64,000 nt of DNA from Nepenthes gracilis (GCA_033239525.1 BSYO01000031.1:310001-374000), one strand, 5' to 3'; counted from the stretch's first letter, positions 45,475-58,398 are shown. Notes: generated by a model from the letters alone, not told the origin. Numbers and translations are program-made.

Positions 45475-46251
45475 TACGTTTGGTTGTTAAAATAAAATAA
45501 GATAAAAATTAAATAATTATTTTAAGATAATAGAATAAGATGAGAACAGAATTAAGAATTGTTATTCTTATAGTTGGTTATTAAAATATAATAAATTAAA
45601 AATAAATATTTTAATATTTGATTTGTAAAATAATTCAATGAATAAAGTGTGAATTTATCATAATTACTTTTTTGTCCTTATTTAATAAAAAAGATATCGT
45701 CTTTCCTTATATATATATATATATATAATATATTTTTATAAAAATTTATATATTTATTAATTATTTAATATAATATTACGTCTTATTAAATATAATATTT
45801 GATATAATATTACTTATTATTATATAATTTATAACATTACGTATTAAATATTTATCACGCATATATAACTATATGTATATATCAAATATTTATTAACTAT
45901 TTGATATAATATTATGTATTATCAAATATTATATTTGATAGAATATTTGATATATTATTACGTGTTATTATAAATCCGTAATATTACATACTAAATATTT
46001 ATTGAATATTATGTATGTATAATTACGTATATATATTAAATATTTCATATAATATTATGTACTATTAAATATTATATTTTATATAATATTACGTAGTAAA
46101 AATTATTAACTATTACGTATATATATATATCAAATTTTATTAAATATTTGATATAATATTATGTATTATTAAATATTATATTTGATATAATATTACATAT
46201 TATTATATAATACATAATATTACGTATTAAATGCTTATTAAATATTACAAA

Positions 46252-47237
46252 TGTTATGTTCCAATATCCCAGAGGCCCATAAAGCACGGCCCAAAAGGAC
46301 AGAACAAGGCCCAAAAGGCCTAGAGGGCTAAAATGATCGAGACCTTATTTTAAGCACAAAAAGTCCGAGAATATCAGACACTCCTATGAACCTATATTGA
46401 CTCGAGAAGTCAATATTTTACACCTCATGCCCGAGGACATTCCACGAGGAACCAAAGATCCTTCAAGAGCGCAGCTTGCGCCCAAGAACTATCTCATGAC
46501 GGACTGTATCTCATAACGTCCGAGAACTATCTCTCTCAGTGAGTTCGCGGACTTATGGGAGGGTCATATACGCAACTTAAGGACTAGGACTATTTCAGAA
46601 ACGGCCAAGAGTGGCAGCTCAGAGACTTCATTGCTATCACGGAGCACGCAACCTCTACGACACTCCGCCTTCGCAATTAATAATGACGCTCAGGGTATGC
46701 CTTGTCATTTCAATACTGACATCAAAGGCCATTATGCCTGACATAGTAAGGTCCAATCGGGCCGCGCGCCGAGGCACAGGCCTAGCCTCCTCAGACACGC
46801 CAATGGCTGCAGGCCTCGACACAGCCTTAGCCTAATCGCCAGAGTAGGTGGACAGCCTCCCAGCGTGCACAAGAAGCCACGTGGACTTCTCTTAAGGGAA
46901 AAGTTGCTCACTCTAAATACCCAACCAGAATACTGAAAAAAGAACCAAAAAATTTCTAAAGGAAGACTTAGAGAGAGAAAGAGAGAATAATCTCACAACT
47001 TGTACTTGTAATTCTCCCACCCATAGTGAAACATTCTCCAGGCCTTGAGCCTCGTGATTTTTCCTCCTCATTCAAGAGGAGGCTTTCCACGTAAATTTCG
47101 GTGTGTTTTTCTATCTCTTCATCTTTCCACACTCAAGTATTTGTGTTGCACTGGTTCCATCCGCTGGGACACTCCGGCAGGTGCGTGGCGTCATCACACA
47201 TCGCCATTGTACGGAGGCCAGAATCTGGAACGCAACA
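46252..47237 (+). repeat. 5' LTR of element D
   Basis: 986 bp, closely similar to 51912-52876. The TATA position reads CTCTAAATACCC here (about 46910) against CTATAAATACTC in the 3' LTR. Confidence 0.9.
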
Positions 47238-47258
47238 TTAACGCCGTCTATGGAAACG
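47238..47258 (+). other. Primer-binding site of element D
   Basis: TTAACGCCGTCTATGGAAAC directly after the LTR, a variant of the site in C and E. Confidence 0.75.
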
Positions 47259-47310
47259 TCGTGACAAAAAGTCCATTGCTTCCTGCATCACAACACATCT
47301 AGCACACCAA

Positions 47311-48276
47311 ATGGTAAACAAATTGGCCCAAACTAGCATGTCAGCCCAAGACATGGCACCCTTCAATAGGTGCCTCCCAGAAAGCAGCACGATGAATGGT
47401 AGTCCGAGTCCTTGTGTAACGACACTAGTAGAAAAAGTGGACGGTCTCTCAAAAGCAATCCAAACTCTCTACACAAAATTGGACGAGCAGTCAAAGGGAG
47501 CGCATCTCAAAACCTCCCGAGCGGCAGCACCCCAGAACAAAGGGAGAGCAAAGAAGCATCACGATGAGCAAGCTTGCCAGTACGATATCCCAGGGACACA
47601 GGTTGCCATGAGCAACAAAGTCCCACTACGACCTGGAGGTCTCAAGGACCTTCAGATCCGAGGACGCGGCCCAGAAGGGCTAAATCCTTGACACTCTTGC
47701 TGCAATAGGAAAGAGCGGGAAGTTGCGTAGACTTCTTGTGAACTAAGAAATTACCTCAATAGAAAGAAGACCATGACCCAATCCTCGACAAGGAGAGAGC
47801 TCAAAAAGATCTGGAAGATGGTCTTTGGAGCCAAAACCAACGAAGCAGGGAAGCCGGAAGGTGGAGAAGATCCTGACCCGAGGACGGGAGATGGAAAAAG
47901 AAAGGCTAGCAGACAGCTGAAGTCCCAAGGACCGTCCAGACGATATAGGCTTGAACGGGTTGTCCTAGGGGGAAACAAGCCATCGAACCCGACTCCCTTG
48001 AATGAGTCGCTCACCAATATCCTGAAGCAGATCCGAGAAGAAGAATTCTTGAGGTGGCCCAAAGCGTTAAAAAACCCGGATGGAGGTGACCAAAAGAAAT
48101 ACTACCATTACCACTGCCGCTGTGGCCATGACACCGAAGATTGCAAGACACTGCGGGCAGAGATTGAAAGACTAGCAGAGGAAGGCCATCTCAGTCGTTT
48201 CCTGCAAAGACCTGAGCAGGTTCCCGGAACAGCAAGACACGGTGAGCCGAGTCGTTCGAAGGCTGGGTCATCATAA
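47311..48276 (+). pseudogene. Element D gag with capsid core deleted
   Basis: The first frame (47311-47691) starts MVNKLAQ, matching element E's MVNTMAQ, and has a helical LVEKVDGLSKAIQTLYTKLDEQ. The second frame (47773-48276) has PLNESLTNILKQIREEEFLRWPK, then a knuckle CRCGHDTEDC preceded by YYHYH, and LSRFLQRPEQ, all matching the C-terminal gag of E. The capsid block present in C and E (the CHYFPLTLKGDARIWF type) is absent. So the parts kept are the N-terminal leader and the nucleic-acid-binding end. Frameshifted between the two. Confidence 0.75.
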
Positions 48277-48589
48277 GCACAGTGCACGCATGACCAGCCT
48301 TGGGAGCTACCCATGAAGGCTTCATGAAAGCCAGTGCGGACCAGGTTGCCAAAAAGCCACAACCCCAATGGACAGCAGCCAGAAAATAACGCAGTCGGGC
48401 AAGGAAGACCCGAGGATGCGAACCCGCATCATCCAGGACCCAGGGCACTAGTGTGACGAGAAGAATTAAGCTAGCCTTAGAGGCCACCCGATGTAACATG
48501 TTTACAGGAATAAAAGGGTCCCTTCAATGTGTCCATTATTGTGCATTCTCATATTGCCTCATTAAAGCCAAAGGTGCTCCTAGGTCAAG

Positions 48590-49080
48590 TGAAAGCAAGC
48601 CTTCTCGTATTCTAAAAACTCAGATCCATCCGAGCGGCTCCAGAAGTCGTATTCAAAAACTCGGATCCGTCCAAAGCGGCCCTAGAGGTCGTATTCAAAA
48701 ACTTGGATCCATCCGAGCGGCCCCAAAAGTCGTATTCTAAAAACTCGGATCTGTCCAAGTGACCCAAGAGGTCGTATTCTAAAACTTGGATTCATCCGAA
48801 CAGCCGAAGAGGTCGTATTCTAAAAACTCGGATCCGTCCGAGCAATCCAAGAGGTCGCATTCAAAAACTCCGATCTGTCTGAGCAGCCCCAGAGGTCGTA
48901 TTCAAAAAAATTAGGTTCCGTCCAAGCAACCCCAAAGGTCGTATTCTAAAACTCGGCCCCATCCGAGCGGCTCCAAAGGTCGTATTCTAAAAACTCGGTT
49001 CTGTCCGAGCGGCCCTAGAGGTCGTATTATAGAAACTCGGCTCCATTCGAGTGGCCTCAGAGGTCGAATTCTAAAAGCTT
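48590..49080 (+). repeat. Minisatellite of element D
   Basis: About 11 units of 41-45 bp of the form AAAACTCGGATCCGTCCGAG followed by CGGCCCCAGAGGTCGTATTC. Many units can pair CTCGG(A) with (T)CCGAG. Confidence 0.9.
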
Positions 49081-49441
49081 GATGCAGTGATAGGCAACCC
49101 AAAAGGTTGAAAGGCAAGAAAATTCTCAAAGGTTCACGCGTTAGGCTAAGGACAACTTACTTAGCAACGCATCACCAAAGGAGCAAACACTTGAACAACC
49201 CAGGCGAAAAGTCCAAAGCTTCAACTCAGAAAGTACATGATTTATTTACACGAGCAACGTACATACAAGGGTTGTACATAAAAAAAAATGTTACATTTCC
49301 TCTACAAAGACCCCTCCTGGCTCCCTTGCCACTGAACTTCCGGAGCTTCAGAGGGCCCCGCCTGGTCCGTCGAACCTGGCTGCTCGGGTGAAGGAGGATC
49401 ACCTTAAGGCCCCGACCGAGGAACCGGGAAAAGGCCTCCCA

Positions 49442-51377
49442 TCAATGCCAAACAAATCTTTTAGCGCATAAAGCACTAGCATTTCTAGGATTAAGAACGG
49501 CTATGGGAAACCGCAGATGTATCAACCGCAACACTCGGCGGCACATGTGAATTCCCTCCAAGTATTTTCTATCCAGTAACGGTGCAATGTCCGCGGTCCA
49601 CACCGACATCCTCAGCCTCTCCTCCAGACGAATGACCCTATCCTGGAGAAGCCCATGCTGAATCCGCTGAAGCTTGACGATGTCCTCTAAGGAGGCCACC
49701 TTCCTTTCCACCTCAGCCAACTTTGCTTCTACGCGTTGGGCAGCTTCTCCAACGACCCTTAGGGCCTCCATCTACGAGAAGCCCCGGGCGACACCTTCAA
49801 TTAACTAGTCAAGGTTTCCGGCCAAGCTCCAAAGCTACGATGAAGAACAGAATCGTTAAAATCTGATGACCTCAGAAATGATAAGGTCGCCGCTTATGGC
49901 ACCCTCTCCGATGACCTCAGAAGTTGGGGCCTCCGTGACGGGCGCCACAGAAACCTCAATCCTGGTCTCGTACGAAACAGCGTCACCATCAAAAGTGAGA
50001 GGCGAAGACTCCACAGCTGTAAAAGGTGCTGCGGGCGGCCCTGCCCCGGCCTCGCCAAGGTCTCGAACCTCCTCGACGTCCTCATCATGGGACTCCTCCC
50101 AAACCTTAGTGGGACGCCCTGACGAACATTCAGCTTAGACTATATCAAGATGCTCAAAAAGCTCACTGGGGGCCAGCCCAGCGATGCCTAACTCCTCGGT
50201 CTCTGCGACCTCCGGGACTGGCTCAGCTGTCGCTACTCCCTCAGCCTTCCTTATGGAGTTCCCGCCACCTATGTCCTCGGAAGGATCGCCAATCCTGTCC
50301 GAGACTTCACCATCGAAATTAGCGGGAACACTGGGAGTTGACTCATCATCGGGAGACTGGGCGTTCGAGAGTTCCACAATCTGCACGATTGTCCCACAAG
50401 GCCCGCCGAGAGGAACAGCAGAGGAGGTAGGAGCAAGACCTTTAGCCCCCGAGGGCCGTTGTAAAGAACTAGTCCTCGACCTCTTAAAAAGGGGGCAATC
50501 ACAGCATCATCATCATCATCATCGTCATCCTCATTATCGAACGAGGGGTACTCAATAATGGTCGCCAGAAGTTTGGAGCTCTCGACCGGACGACTCTTTT
50601 CCGAGTGCTCTGTTGACCGCCCAGTCCTCAGAGACTTTCCTTTCCTCCTCAATCTTTTATTCCTCGTCTTCTCAGAAGGAGTCACGGCGAAGGCCTCGAA
50701 CTGCGGCCCCTACTTGGCCTTTGCAAAGTTCTCAGACGACAACCAAATATTACACTTATTTTCGTAAAAGCCCCCGAGGTTGGCCATCACCAGGTCCGAG
50801 AACTCTCTCACGGCCTCCCTCTCGTCCCTTGTGGGATCCGAGCAGTACTGACTGGCCATATTTTCCCAAAGAAGGGGAATGGACCAATTCTCCCGGATGT
50901 CCAGGAAAAAGAACTTGTCTTTCCACCTCTTGGTGGAATCCGAGTTTCCCCCACACATTACGAAAAAATCCGGGCGAGGGGTCATGGTTATCCGGTCAAG
51001 GTTATGCATAAAACGAAACATAACCTTAACCACAGGAGCCTCCAAAAATTTATCATGGCAGCAAGTAAAAACACACAGGGAAACCAAATACCAAGCGCGT
51101 TGGGTTGTAACCTGGCGAGAGGCACGCCTAACGCCATCATAATAAGGTAAAACTCCTCAGGAATAGGAAAATGAAGCCCACCTTTGAGATGGACCTCATA
51201 TACAGCAATGAAGCCATCCGGCGGATTGCACGCCCTATCACTGGGCTCTGGTACCGCCATGGCCATGGAGTCTGGGATACTATACCGCTTGCGGATATCC
51301 TCAAGCCTCCCGAGCATAACTGAGAAAGCAATCTCCTTTACTCCTGGAGCCATGAAGAACAGAAGAAGAAAAGACAA
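49442..51377 (-). pseudogene. Antisense ORF of element D, Transposase_28-like
   Basis: In minus sense: ACNPPDGFIAVYEVHLKGGL, FPIPEEFYLIMMALGVPLARLQPNALGIW (51377-51080) like the Transposase_28 domain; DKFFFLDIRENWSIP (50710-51087 frame, 125 codons); then a basic stretch and an aspartate run (50685-50480, eight D in a row); a Pro/Glu/Ser-rich part; and a coiled-coil end, AQRVEAKLAEVERKVASLEDIV (49771-49442). The same domain order is found in element C. The pieces lie in different frames, so it is broken by shifts or introns. Function unknown. Confidence 0.65.
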
Positions 51378-51911
51378 AGGGAAGTCAAAGAACGAAAGTT
51401 TAAAAACTTGGAAAGAAAACGCTTAGCAAGGAAAACGAAAGCAAACGGGAGAAATGGGGCTTCTGAAATGAGGAGGGTAATTTATCACTTTGAAATTCAA
51501 AAGCCATACCATCATTACCCCTTGCCACGTGTCACTTGACCATTCGCTGTAGGAAAATCATGAGCTTTAGCTTCCCGAGGCAAGTGTCAACCAGTCAATC
51601 GAGCATTAAATGCACTGCAGATGCCCAAAACGGCAGCGCTGAAAAAGTCTCGGACTCAAGAGAAGTTCTGGGACACTTCTTCACCGGACCATACGCCACG
51701 TTTCTTCCGAGGACACACGTAGTCTCACACTAGCGCTAGGAAAAACCAAAACCCAAAAGTGGACAGCCATGTTTTTAATTCCTCAGACGTTCCTCCCAGG
51801 CCATAGCACGCACACGGACAAACTGTCACAGGAAAAGGCAACCTCCCGAGGGGAGCAGTGGCGTCATGCCAAACGGTCAAGGATCTCAAACCCTTTGGCA
51901 TGGGGGGATAG

Positions 51912-52876
51912 TGTTGGGTTCCAAAACCCAGAGGCCCATAAAGCACGGCCCAAAAGGACAGAACAAGGCCCAAGAGGCCTAGAGGGCTAAGCTGACCAAG
52001 ACCTTATTTTAGCACAAAAAGCCCGAGGATATCAAACACTCCTATGAACCTATATTGACCCAAGAAGTCGATATTTGACACCTCATGCCTGAGGACATTC
52101 CACAAGAAATCAAAGATCCTTCAAGAGTGTAGCTTGCGCCCGAGAACTATCTCATGACGGACTGTATCTCATAATGTCCGAGAGCTATCTCTCTCAGTGA
52201 GTCCGCAAACTTATGGGAGGGCCAGATATGCAACTTAAGGATGAGGACTATTTCAGGAACGGCCGAGAGCGCCAGCTCAGAGACCTCACTGTAACCAAGG
52301 AGCATGCAACCTCTACGACATGCCGCCTTTGTAGTTAATAATGACGCTCTGGGCATGCCTTGTCATTTCAAGATTGACATCAAAGGCTAACATGCTTGAC
52401 ACGAAGAAGGCTCAATCGCGACGCCGGCAGCCTAGCCTCCTACACACTCCGAGGTGTTCCTAACACACCGCCCAACGCCAAAGAGTAGGTGGATGACCTC
52501 CCAACATGCACAAGCAGCCACGTGGACTTCTCTTAAGGAAAAAGTTTCTCACTATAAATACTCAACCAGAACACTGGAAAAAGAACCGAAAAATTTCTAA
52601 AGGAAGACCCAGAGAGAGAAGAAAAAGAATAATCTTACAACTTGTACTTGTAATTCTTCCACCCATAATGAAGCATTCTTTAGGCCTTAAGCCTCATGGT
52701 TTTTCCTCCTCATTCAATGGGAGGCTTTCCACATAAATTTCGGTATGTTTTTCTCTCTCTTCATCTTTCCACACTTAAGTATTTGTGTTGCACTTCCGTC
52801 CGCTGGGGCACTCCGGCAAGTGCCTGGCATCATCACACATTGCCGTTGTACGGAGGCCGAAATCTGGAATGCAACA
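51912..52876 (+). repeat. 3' LTR of element D
   Basis: 965 bp. Contains CTATAAATACTC (about 52552-52563), a good TATA box, and is preceded by GGCATGGGGGGATAG, the polypurine tract. Confidence 0.9.
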
Positions 52877-53222
52877 ACGAATATATAATATTTTGTGTAT
52901 ATAATAAATATTTATTAAATATAATTATTAAATAATTATATATCAAATAATTACTTTTATATGTGTATATATATATATATATTTAATTTATTTATTTAAG
53001 AATATTTTTAAAATATAAAAAAATTAATGCGAGAATAGTTATTTTCGACTACCTAGGAATAACTAATACAATGGAGAGATAGTAATAATTATTTTCTAAT
53101 ATCCGAAAATAACTATTCTTTCAAAATATTTATTCATTATTAAAATACAATCCAATGGTGAAATAAATATTTCTGAAGGAATAAAGTTAGAATAAAATTT
53201 ATATTCCTACCAACCAAATATG

Positions 53223-55655
53223 GGATTAATGTTCCAAATCAAGTTGTTTTTTAGCTAATTTTCATATGTCTAAAAGTTGGTTGGTTATAAGTAAGTTCCA
53301 TAAGTAAATCTATTTTGGAAACTTCCTTATTATGATAGCCAATTTATTATCCAGAGTGTAAAAAAGGTGGCAAGGTTTCTTTACTATTGGGAAAAAATAG
53401 TAGTAGTGTGTATTTTTCTTTTTCTATTTTTTTCCCAATTAATTCTAAGAGAAATCCCAATTTAATGGCCGTCGTTGATAGACTAAGAAGCAGGGGAACG
53501 GTGAAAAGAACAATGTCCGGGTAAAGACGCCCAATTTGTTCTGCCGGGGAATTGAGTTGCCGTACACAAGTTTTGCACGGGGGGGAGGGTTCCCGCTTCC
53601 TGAAGCCGGGGTTTCACCCCCCAAATGAGGTTTTTTTTTTTTTGGATAAAAATAGTCGAAATCTTTCTTTTAATTGCAGGATCCCCCATTTGGAGTTTTA
53701 TGAGAAATAGCTCATTCATTCAACCTTTTTTACACCACTGTAATTTAGTAAAGCTCCAACAGCAGTAAAAAACATTCTCCTGGAGCCCAATTCCCTAGCG
53801 GCACAGCAGTAAAAACTCCAAATAAGTTAGGATTCGTGAATGACAATACAAAGTAAATATAAAAGGTAGTAATTAATAATATTTAAAGTGAGGTGGTCCA
53901 AAGAGAAAAAAGGTAAAAAGAACTGAGATCGCGTGAAGTTGAAGAAAGACTATTCAACAACAATACACAACAGAGCAGAGCATTAATGATGGGGATAGCA
54001 TTGATGGAGATCGCTGAGTTTAAAGATGTATGGCGATCGATGGACTCGTAGAAGAATCAGGGGCAGGCAAGCGGAACCCAGGCGGCGCCACTCCCAAGTG
54101 AACTGCATCAATCATGAATAGCTGTCTTAATTAAGTTCGTTAAAACAACAGTGACTGCCTTTCTTGAGGTGGCGACAGTGCATGCATGAGGGGGGAGGTA
54201 CTGATTTGGTACAACATTGTAGCTCCAATGCTAGCTTAGCTGTTGTCACTGCCAACTACTAACTCGTATGGAAATTATGTTTGGTTTTAGATTAATTTTC
54301 GGTGAGTCTCATGTCCAATTAAGATGCCATCTAATGACCCACTTGATAATAACGTGAGATTTCATTAAAATGAAGAATTTTCATGACATAGGAGATTGGT
54401 GCATTGTCCACGTTTGGTGGCCACATGTATGTATTTGAGTTAGTATTAGCGTGTCCGATGGATTCTTGTGTCAAAAGTAACGTCATTTGTTACTAATGCA
54501 CACATACTAAAGGGGATGATTTTGTCCAATGAGTTCAAGCATCAAATCTGATATATATTTTTTTAAAAAAATTCTATTTCTATTTTGGGGATATTTTAGA
54601 GAGTATTCGTTTGATATCTATTTTGAATCTTATACTTTATTATATTTTGATACATTATTCTAATTTTAATTATAAGACGTATTATCAATTAGTTATTTCT
54701 ATTCTCGTTATAATTGTTCTTATCGGTTGTTAGGTGTGTTAGGGTTAATTTTAACCAGTTATTCACACAATTTGATGTGAAAGACTCTCGAAGGGTATTA
54801 TAGTGAAGATGGTTTGAACAAAATGTCCTATGAGTTTTTCTCTTTGTTTAAAAAGATTTCGTTATTAAATTCATTATGTAACTTGTATGTATTTAATTCC
54901 TTGTTAAATTGATTGAAAAAAATTTTCTTATTTTGTGATATTTTATTTATTTATTTATACTTATAATAAATAAATAAATAAATAAATAAATATCATATTA
55001 TTCGGATATGTTTACAGAGGTACCTAAACGATACTTGCATTACACTTCCGCTTCTTTTGTCATTTCTTTCAAAACAGTTGCTTAGTTTCCAGGCAAGTAA
55101 TTACATAATAATCAGTGAGTTTTCTTCCCAATATGATGTTATGGCGTCTGTATAAACCAAAATTTTATTATGACCTAATTCTAACCACTCTCAACTTTAG
55201 ATTATTACATGGTGAGAAGGCTTTGGGGGGATATATCTCCCATCCAATCCCCACCCTTGGATGGAGATTCAAAGGTATGGATTTTAAGTAAACAAAATTT
55301 ATACCGTAGTTATTTTTATTTTTTTAAATTACTAAATTTATTAATTATTTAACCCAATTGTGAAAGAACCCCCCCAAAAAAAAAAAAAAAAACTATTTAG
55401 ATAATTTTTTTTAATTTTAAATTTTTTTCACTAAAATTCTTTTTTTCATTAAATGGATGGAAAAAATTATAGCTTCCTATTAGCATGGGCCTCTAATTAC
55501 TAAATGGGCTTGGAAGCCCATAAAATGAATGATTTTTATCCCATATTCTCCTCAAGTGAGCAAAGTAAACTATGTGAACCTCGTCAAACTTGCAGGAGAA
55601 TAAACATCATACTCATCCAACTTAACTCCAATTGTAATGCAATCAAATTCTTTTT
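53223..55655. other. Intergenic, no gene established
   Basis: A GC-richer block at 53480-53640 and another at 53930-54200 stand out but give no recognisable protein or RNA. At 53988 an ORF of about 20 codons starts MMGIALMEIAEF and ends at TAG. Elsewhere AT-rich. Confidence 0.4.
54936..54992. repeat. Inverted A/T microsatellite
   Basis: TTTATTTATTTATTTATAC runs into TAATAAATAAATAAATAAAT, so the two halves can form a long AT hairpin. Confidence 0.85.
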
Positions 55656-56441
55656 ATTTCGTTTACCCAATTAGAATTTTTATTCCCATCTTATTTCTTT
55701 AAAAATATTTATTCCATTACTTGATTACATTTTGACAATAAATAAATATTTTTAAAGAAATAGTTATTTTCAAATATCAGGGATTAACTATAACCACCTC
55801 TCAATTGGTATTAGTTATTTCCATATAGTTGGGAATAACTATTCCGACATTAATTTTATTTATATTTTGAAAATGCCCTTATATACACATACACACACAC
55901 ACGTAATTATTTAATAATTATATTTAATAAATATTTATTAAAAATATATAATATTATATATACGTAATATTATATATTATACAATAATATGTATTATTAT
56001 ATCAAATATAATATTTAATAATATGTATTATTATATCAAATAATTAATAAATAATTTGATATATATATATATATTTATTTATTTATTTACACGTAATATT
56101 TAATAAATATTTAATAGATAATATTACGTATTATATAATAATATATAATATTATATCAAATATAATATTTAATAACACCTAATATTATATCAAATACTTA
56201 ATAAATATTTGATATATAAACATAATTATATATACATAATATTATATCAAATATAATATTTAATAATATATAATATTATATCAAATAATTAATAAATATT
56301 TAATATATATACGTAATTATATATACCTAATATATATTTAATAATAATATTTTTTTATTTACAACTCTATTTTTATCATGTTCTATTTTTTAATAATAAT
56401 TATTTTATTTATACATTATTCCATTCCATAACCAAACGTGC
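55656..56441 (+). mobile_element. AT-rich DNA-transposon-like element, copy 2
   Basis: About 790 bp, ending AACCAAACGTGC, the complement of copy 1's start. The left 300 bases match the reverse complement of copy 1's right end, so the copies are inverted relative to each other. The interior is ATAATATTATATCAAATAT-type repeats plus a short (CA)n run near 55890. The left end is approximate. Confidence 0.6.
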
Positions 56442-57472
56442 TAAAGGTTTAGAAATTCATTGAAACTAATAAAAGGTTCAGCAAAATTATGGGTATTACC
56501 TGTTTTATATATTTCTTACTCATTTGTTTGATGAAAAAATTTACCATTTGAGATTTAAAATTTGAAAATTTATTTAAATAGTTATTTTTAAATTATTTTA
56601 TTATTTAATTAAATATTTAATGAATTTTGATATTATAAAATAAAATCTATAAAAAATATTATATTGAATTTTTTATATCTTTTAGTCCCTACCATTGAAC
56701 TGCCACGATCGCTCGAATAATATATTTAAGAGATTCTGTCTTCTCGCATAGCCCTGGCACAACATTCTCAGCGGCACAACAAAATATGAGTAAATGTGAG
56801 AGAATATAAAAAATATTCCCAAAAAATTCTCCTTTTTTATTCTATTATCAATTTTTATATTTTTTCTCAATTTTTATTTTTCACGATTATATTTTTTTTT
56901 ATTTTAGTCCCAATTTTTATCAATTTCGAAGGCTTGATATCACGATAGAATGTGGTGTTTGGATCACTATACTTTTAGCTCTATTGATATGCTTTTAAGA
57001 GCAAAATGCATAGTGGTAATCGTTACACATAATAAGAAGCATGTAAATAAATGTGTCTGATTCACTCCTAGCAAAAGAATTTGAATATTGTGCAACTCAT
57101 CGAATTAATTAATCGTAAATTTTCAGCCAAAATGTGATATGAATCAAAAACAAGTTTCAGATTCTTTCAGCAAAATTAATTCGATCAAATAGAGATTATT
57201 CGAGCTTCGTACAATTCTCCAATTTTTTAGCCTTAAATTTGATTCTTTTATATTCTAATTTTAGTTGCTTAATTTCTTGTTAAAATTCTCCAATTATTAC
57301 CTGTTCGAATAAGTATTGAGATAGACAGTATTCAAATATTTTTAGTAGGCTGAAAGTTTCTAGATTTTTAAATATTTATTTTTGAGTTAGCAAATATTTA
57401 AATTTTAATCAATATTATTGTTTAATTTTTGGATCATTAATTTATTTCGCTCTTTTATCGTTTGTCATAATC
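56442..57472. other. Intergenic, no gene seen
   Basis: AT-rich flank of element E with no ORF of interest. Confidence 0.6.
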
Positions 57473-58314
57473 TGATGGGTCCTGGAACCCAAAGCCCAAA
57501 TTTGTAATCACAGGCCAAAAGGGTTGCAGGAGAAGACTTGTCCAAAAGGCCCACAAGTCAAATCAGGCCCAAGTGACTAACCCATTTCTCGAAGACCAAG
57601 ACCAAAGTTAAGCCGACAAAGACGCTGGCAATCCAAGAGGACGCTGTGATCCATCAAGGACGAGGACCGCCAGTAAAGCCAAAATAGCCAAGATGCTACC
57701 AGATGACTTCAGACGGCAGACATCGCCACGAGCGACCAACGACTTCTAACGCGCTGCACACTGCAGCCATGCGCCCGAGCGCCGATCTGGGCAGATTGTG
57801 ACAGTGTCTCACACAGCCCGCACCTACAGTAGTGGCGATGGTGGCAGGCAGCTCTGACATGCCAGCGCCACGTGTCGCCTCCCTTACGGCACCACATTCC
57901 TTATAAATACCCCATTTCAGCTACTAAGGAGGGGTCCTGATCTTGAATCCATCTGTTTACGCTCGAGCAAAAATCCTCAAGAGAAAAACTAAGGCAAAGA
58001 GAAAAGAGTGACGAGAGAAATCTGTTTTCCCTACGCTGTAATACCCTGAGAAAGCGAATAGCTTCCCGGCATTCTTTGTATTTTTTCACCACAATAGTGA
58101 GATTTCTCGGACCGCCTATCCGCTGCCGTGGTTTTTCACCCCTCATCAGATTAAGGGGTTTTCCACGTAAACCAACGTGTTCACCCACTGCCCCATATTC
58201 CTCTTTCTCTGTTCGAGTTTAGTTTACTTTGTGTTGCCCATTTCTGTCCGTCCGCACGCTTAAAAGGCCGCTCGCGCTTTGACTGACGTAAGGCCAGATT
58301 CTCCAGACGCAACA
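57473..58314 (+). repeat. 5' LTR of element E
   Basis: 842 bp from TGATGGGTCC to GACGCAACA. Its partner is outside the window, so the left end is set by the TG and by likeness to D's LTR start. Confidence 0.75.
57902..57909 (+). promoter_or_regulatory. TATA box in the LTR of element E
   Basis: CCTTATAAATACCCC, at the place corresponding to CTATAAATACTC in D's 3' LTR. Confidence 0.55.
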
Positions 58315-58332
58315 TTGGTGCCGTCTGTGGGA
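58315..58332 (+). other. Primer-binding site of element E
   Basis: TTGGTGCCGTCTGTGGGA directly after the LTR. Confidence 0.8.
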
Positions 58333-58398
58333 AGCGACTGAAAGTCTACTTTTCACGTTTTTTGAAAGTACACAACAACATAAGTTTCAAATCCCGAA

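Larger units (their letters stand above)
46252..52876 (+). mobile_element. Element D: pol-less Tat derivative
   Basis: LTRs are 46252-47237 and 51912-52876, both starting TGTT and ending GCAACA. Flanks ACAAA (46247-46251) and ACGAA (52877-52881) match at four of five bases. It has a primer site, gag ends, a minisatellite, a long antisense ORF and a polypurine tract (GGGGGGATAG before 51912). Protease, RT, both RNase H domains and integrase are missing, as is the capsid core of gag. Its LTR start (TGGGTTCC-AAACCCAGAGGCCC) resembles element E's (TGGGTCCTGGAACCCAAAGCCC), suggesting an E-like parent. Confidence 0.85.
45475..53222 (-). mobile_element. AT-rich DNA-transposon-like element, copy 1, split by element D
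   Basis: Real parts are 45475-46251 and 52877-53222 (about 1.1 kb together). Ends are TACGTTTGGTTG and CAACCAAATATG, imperfect 12-base inverted repeats. The right part, reverse-complemented, matches 55656-55960 over some 300 bases, with landmarks such as GAATAGTTATTTTC and GTATTAGTTATT. The centre is a run of ATATTACGTATTATTAAAT-type repeats. No coding capacity. Probably a non-autonomous DNA transposon; superfamily not assignable. Confidence 0.6.

Noticed and set aside
48590..49080. CRISPR-like array
   Set aside because: Units are contiguous degenerate minisatellite copies without separate unique spacers, and the DNA is plant nuclear.
53480..53640. Possible organelle DNA insertion
   Set aside because: Composition stands out (GC-rich, G runs) but I recognise no plastid or mitochondrial gene.
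54100..54270. Possible microRNA precursor in a GC-richer block
   Set aside because: I could not find a stem of 20 or more bases between the candidate arms, and no known plant miRNA sequence is present.
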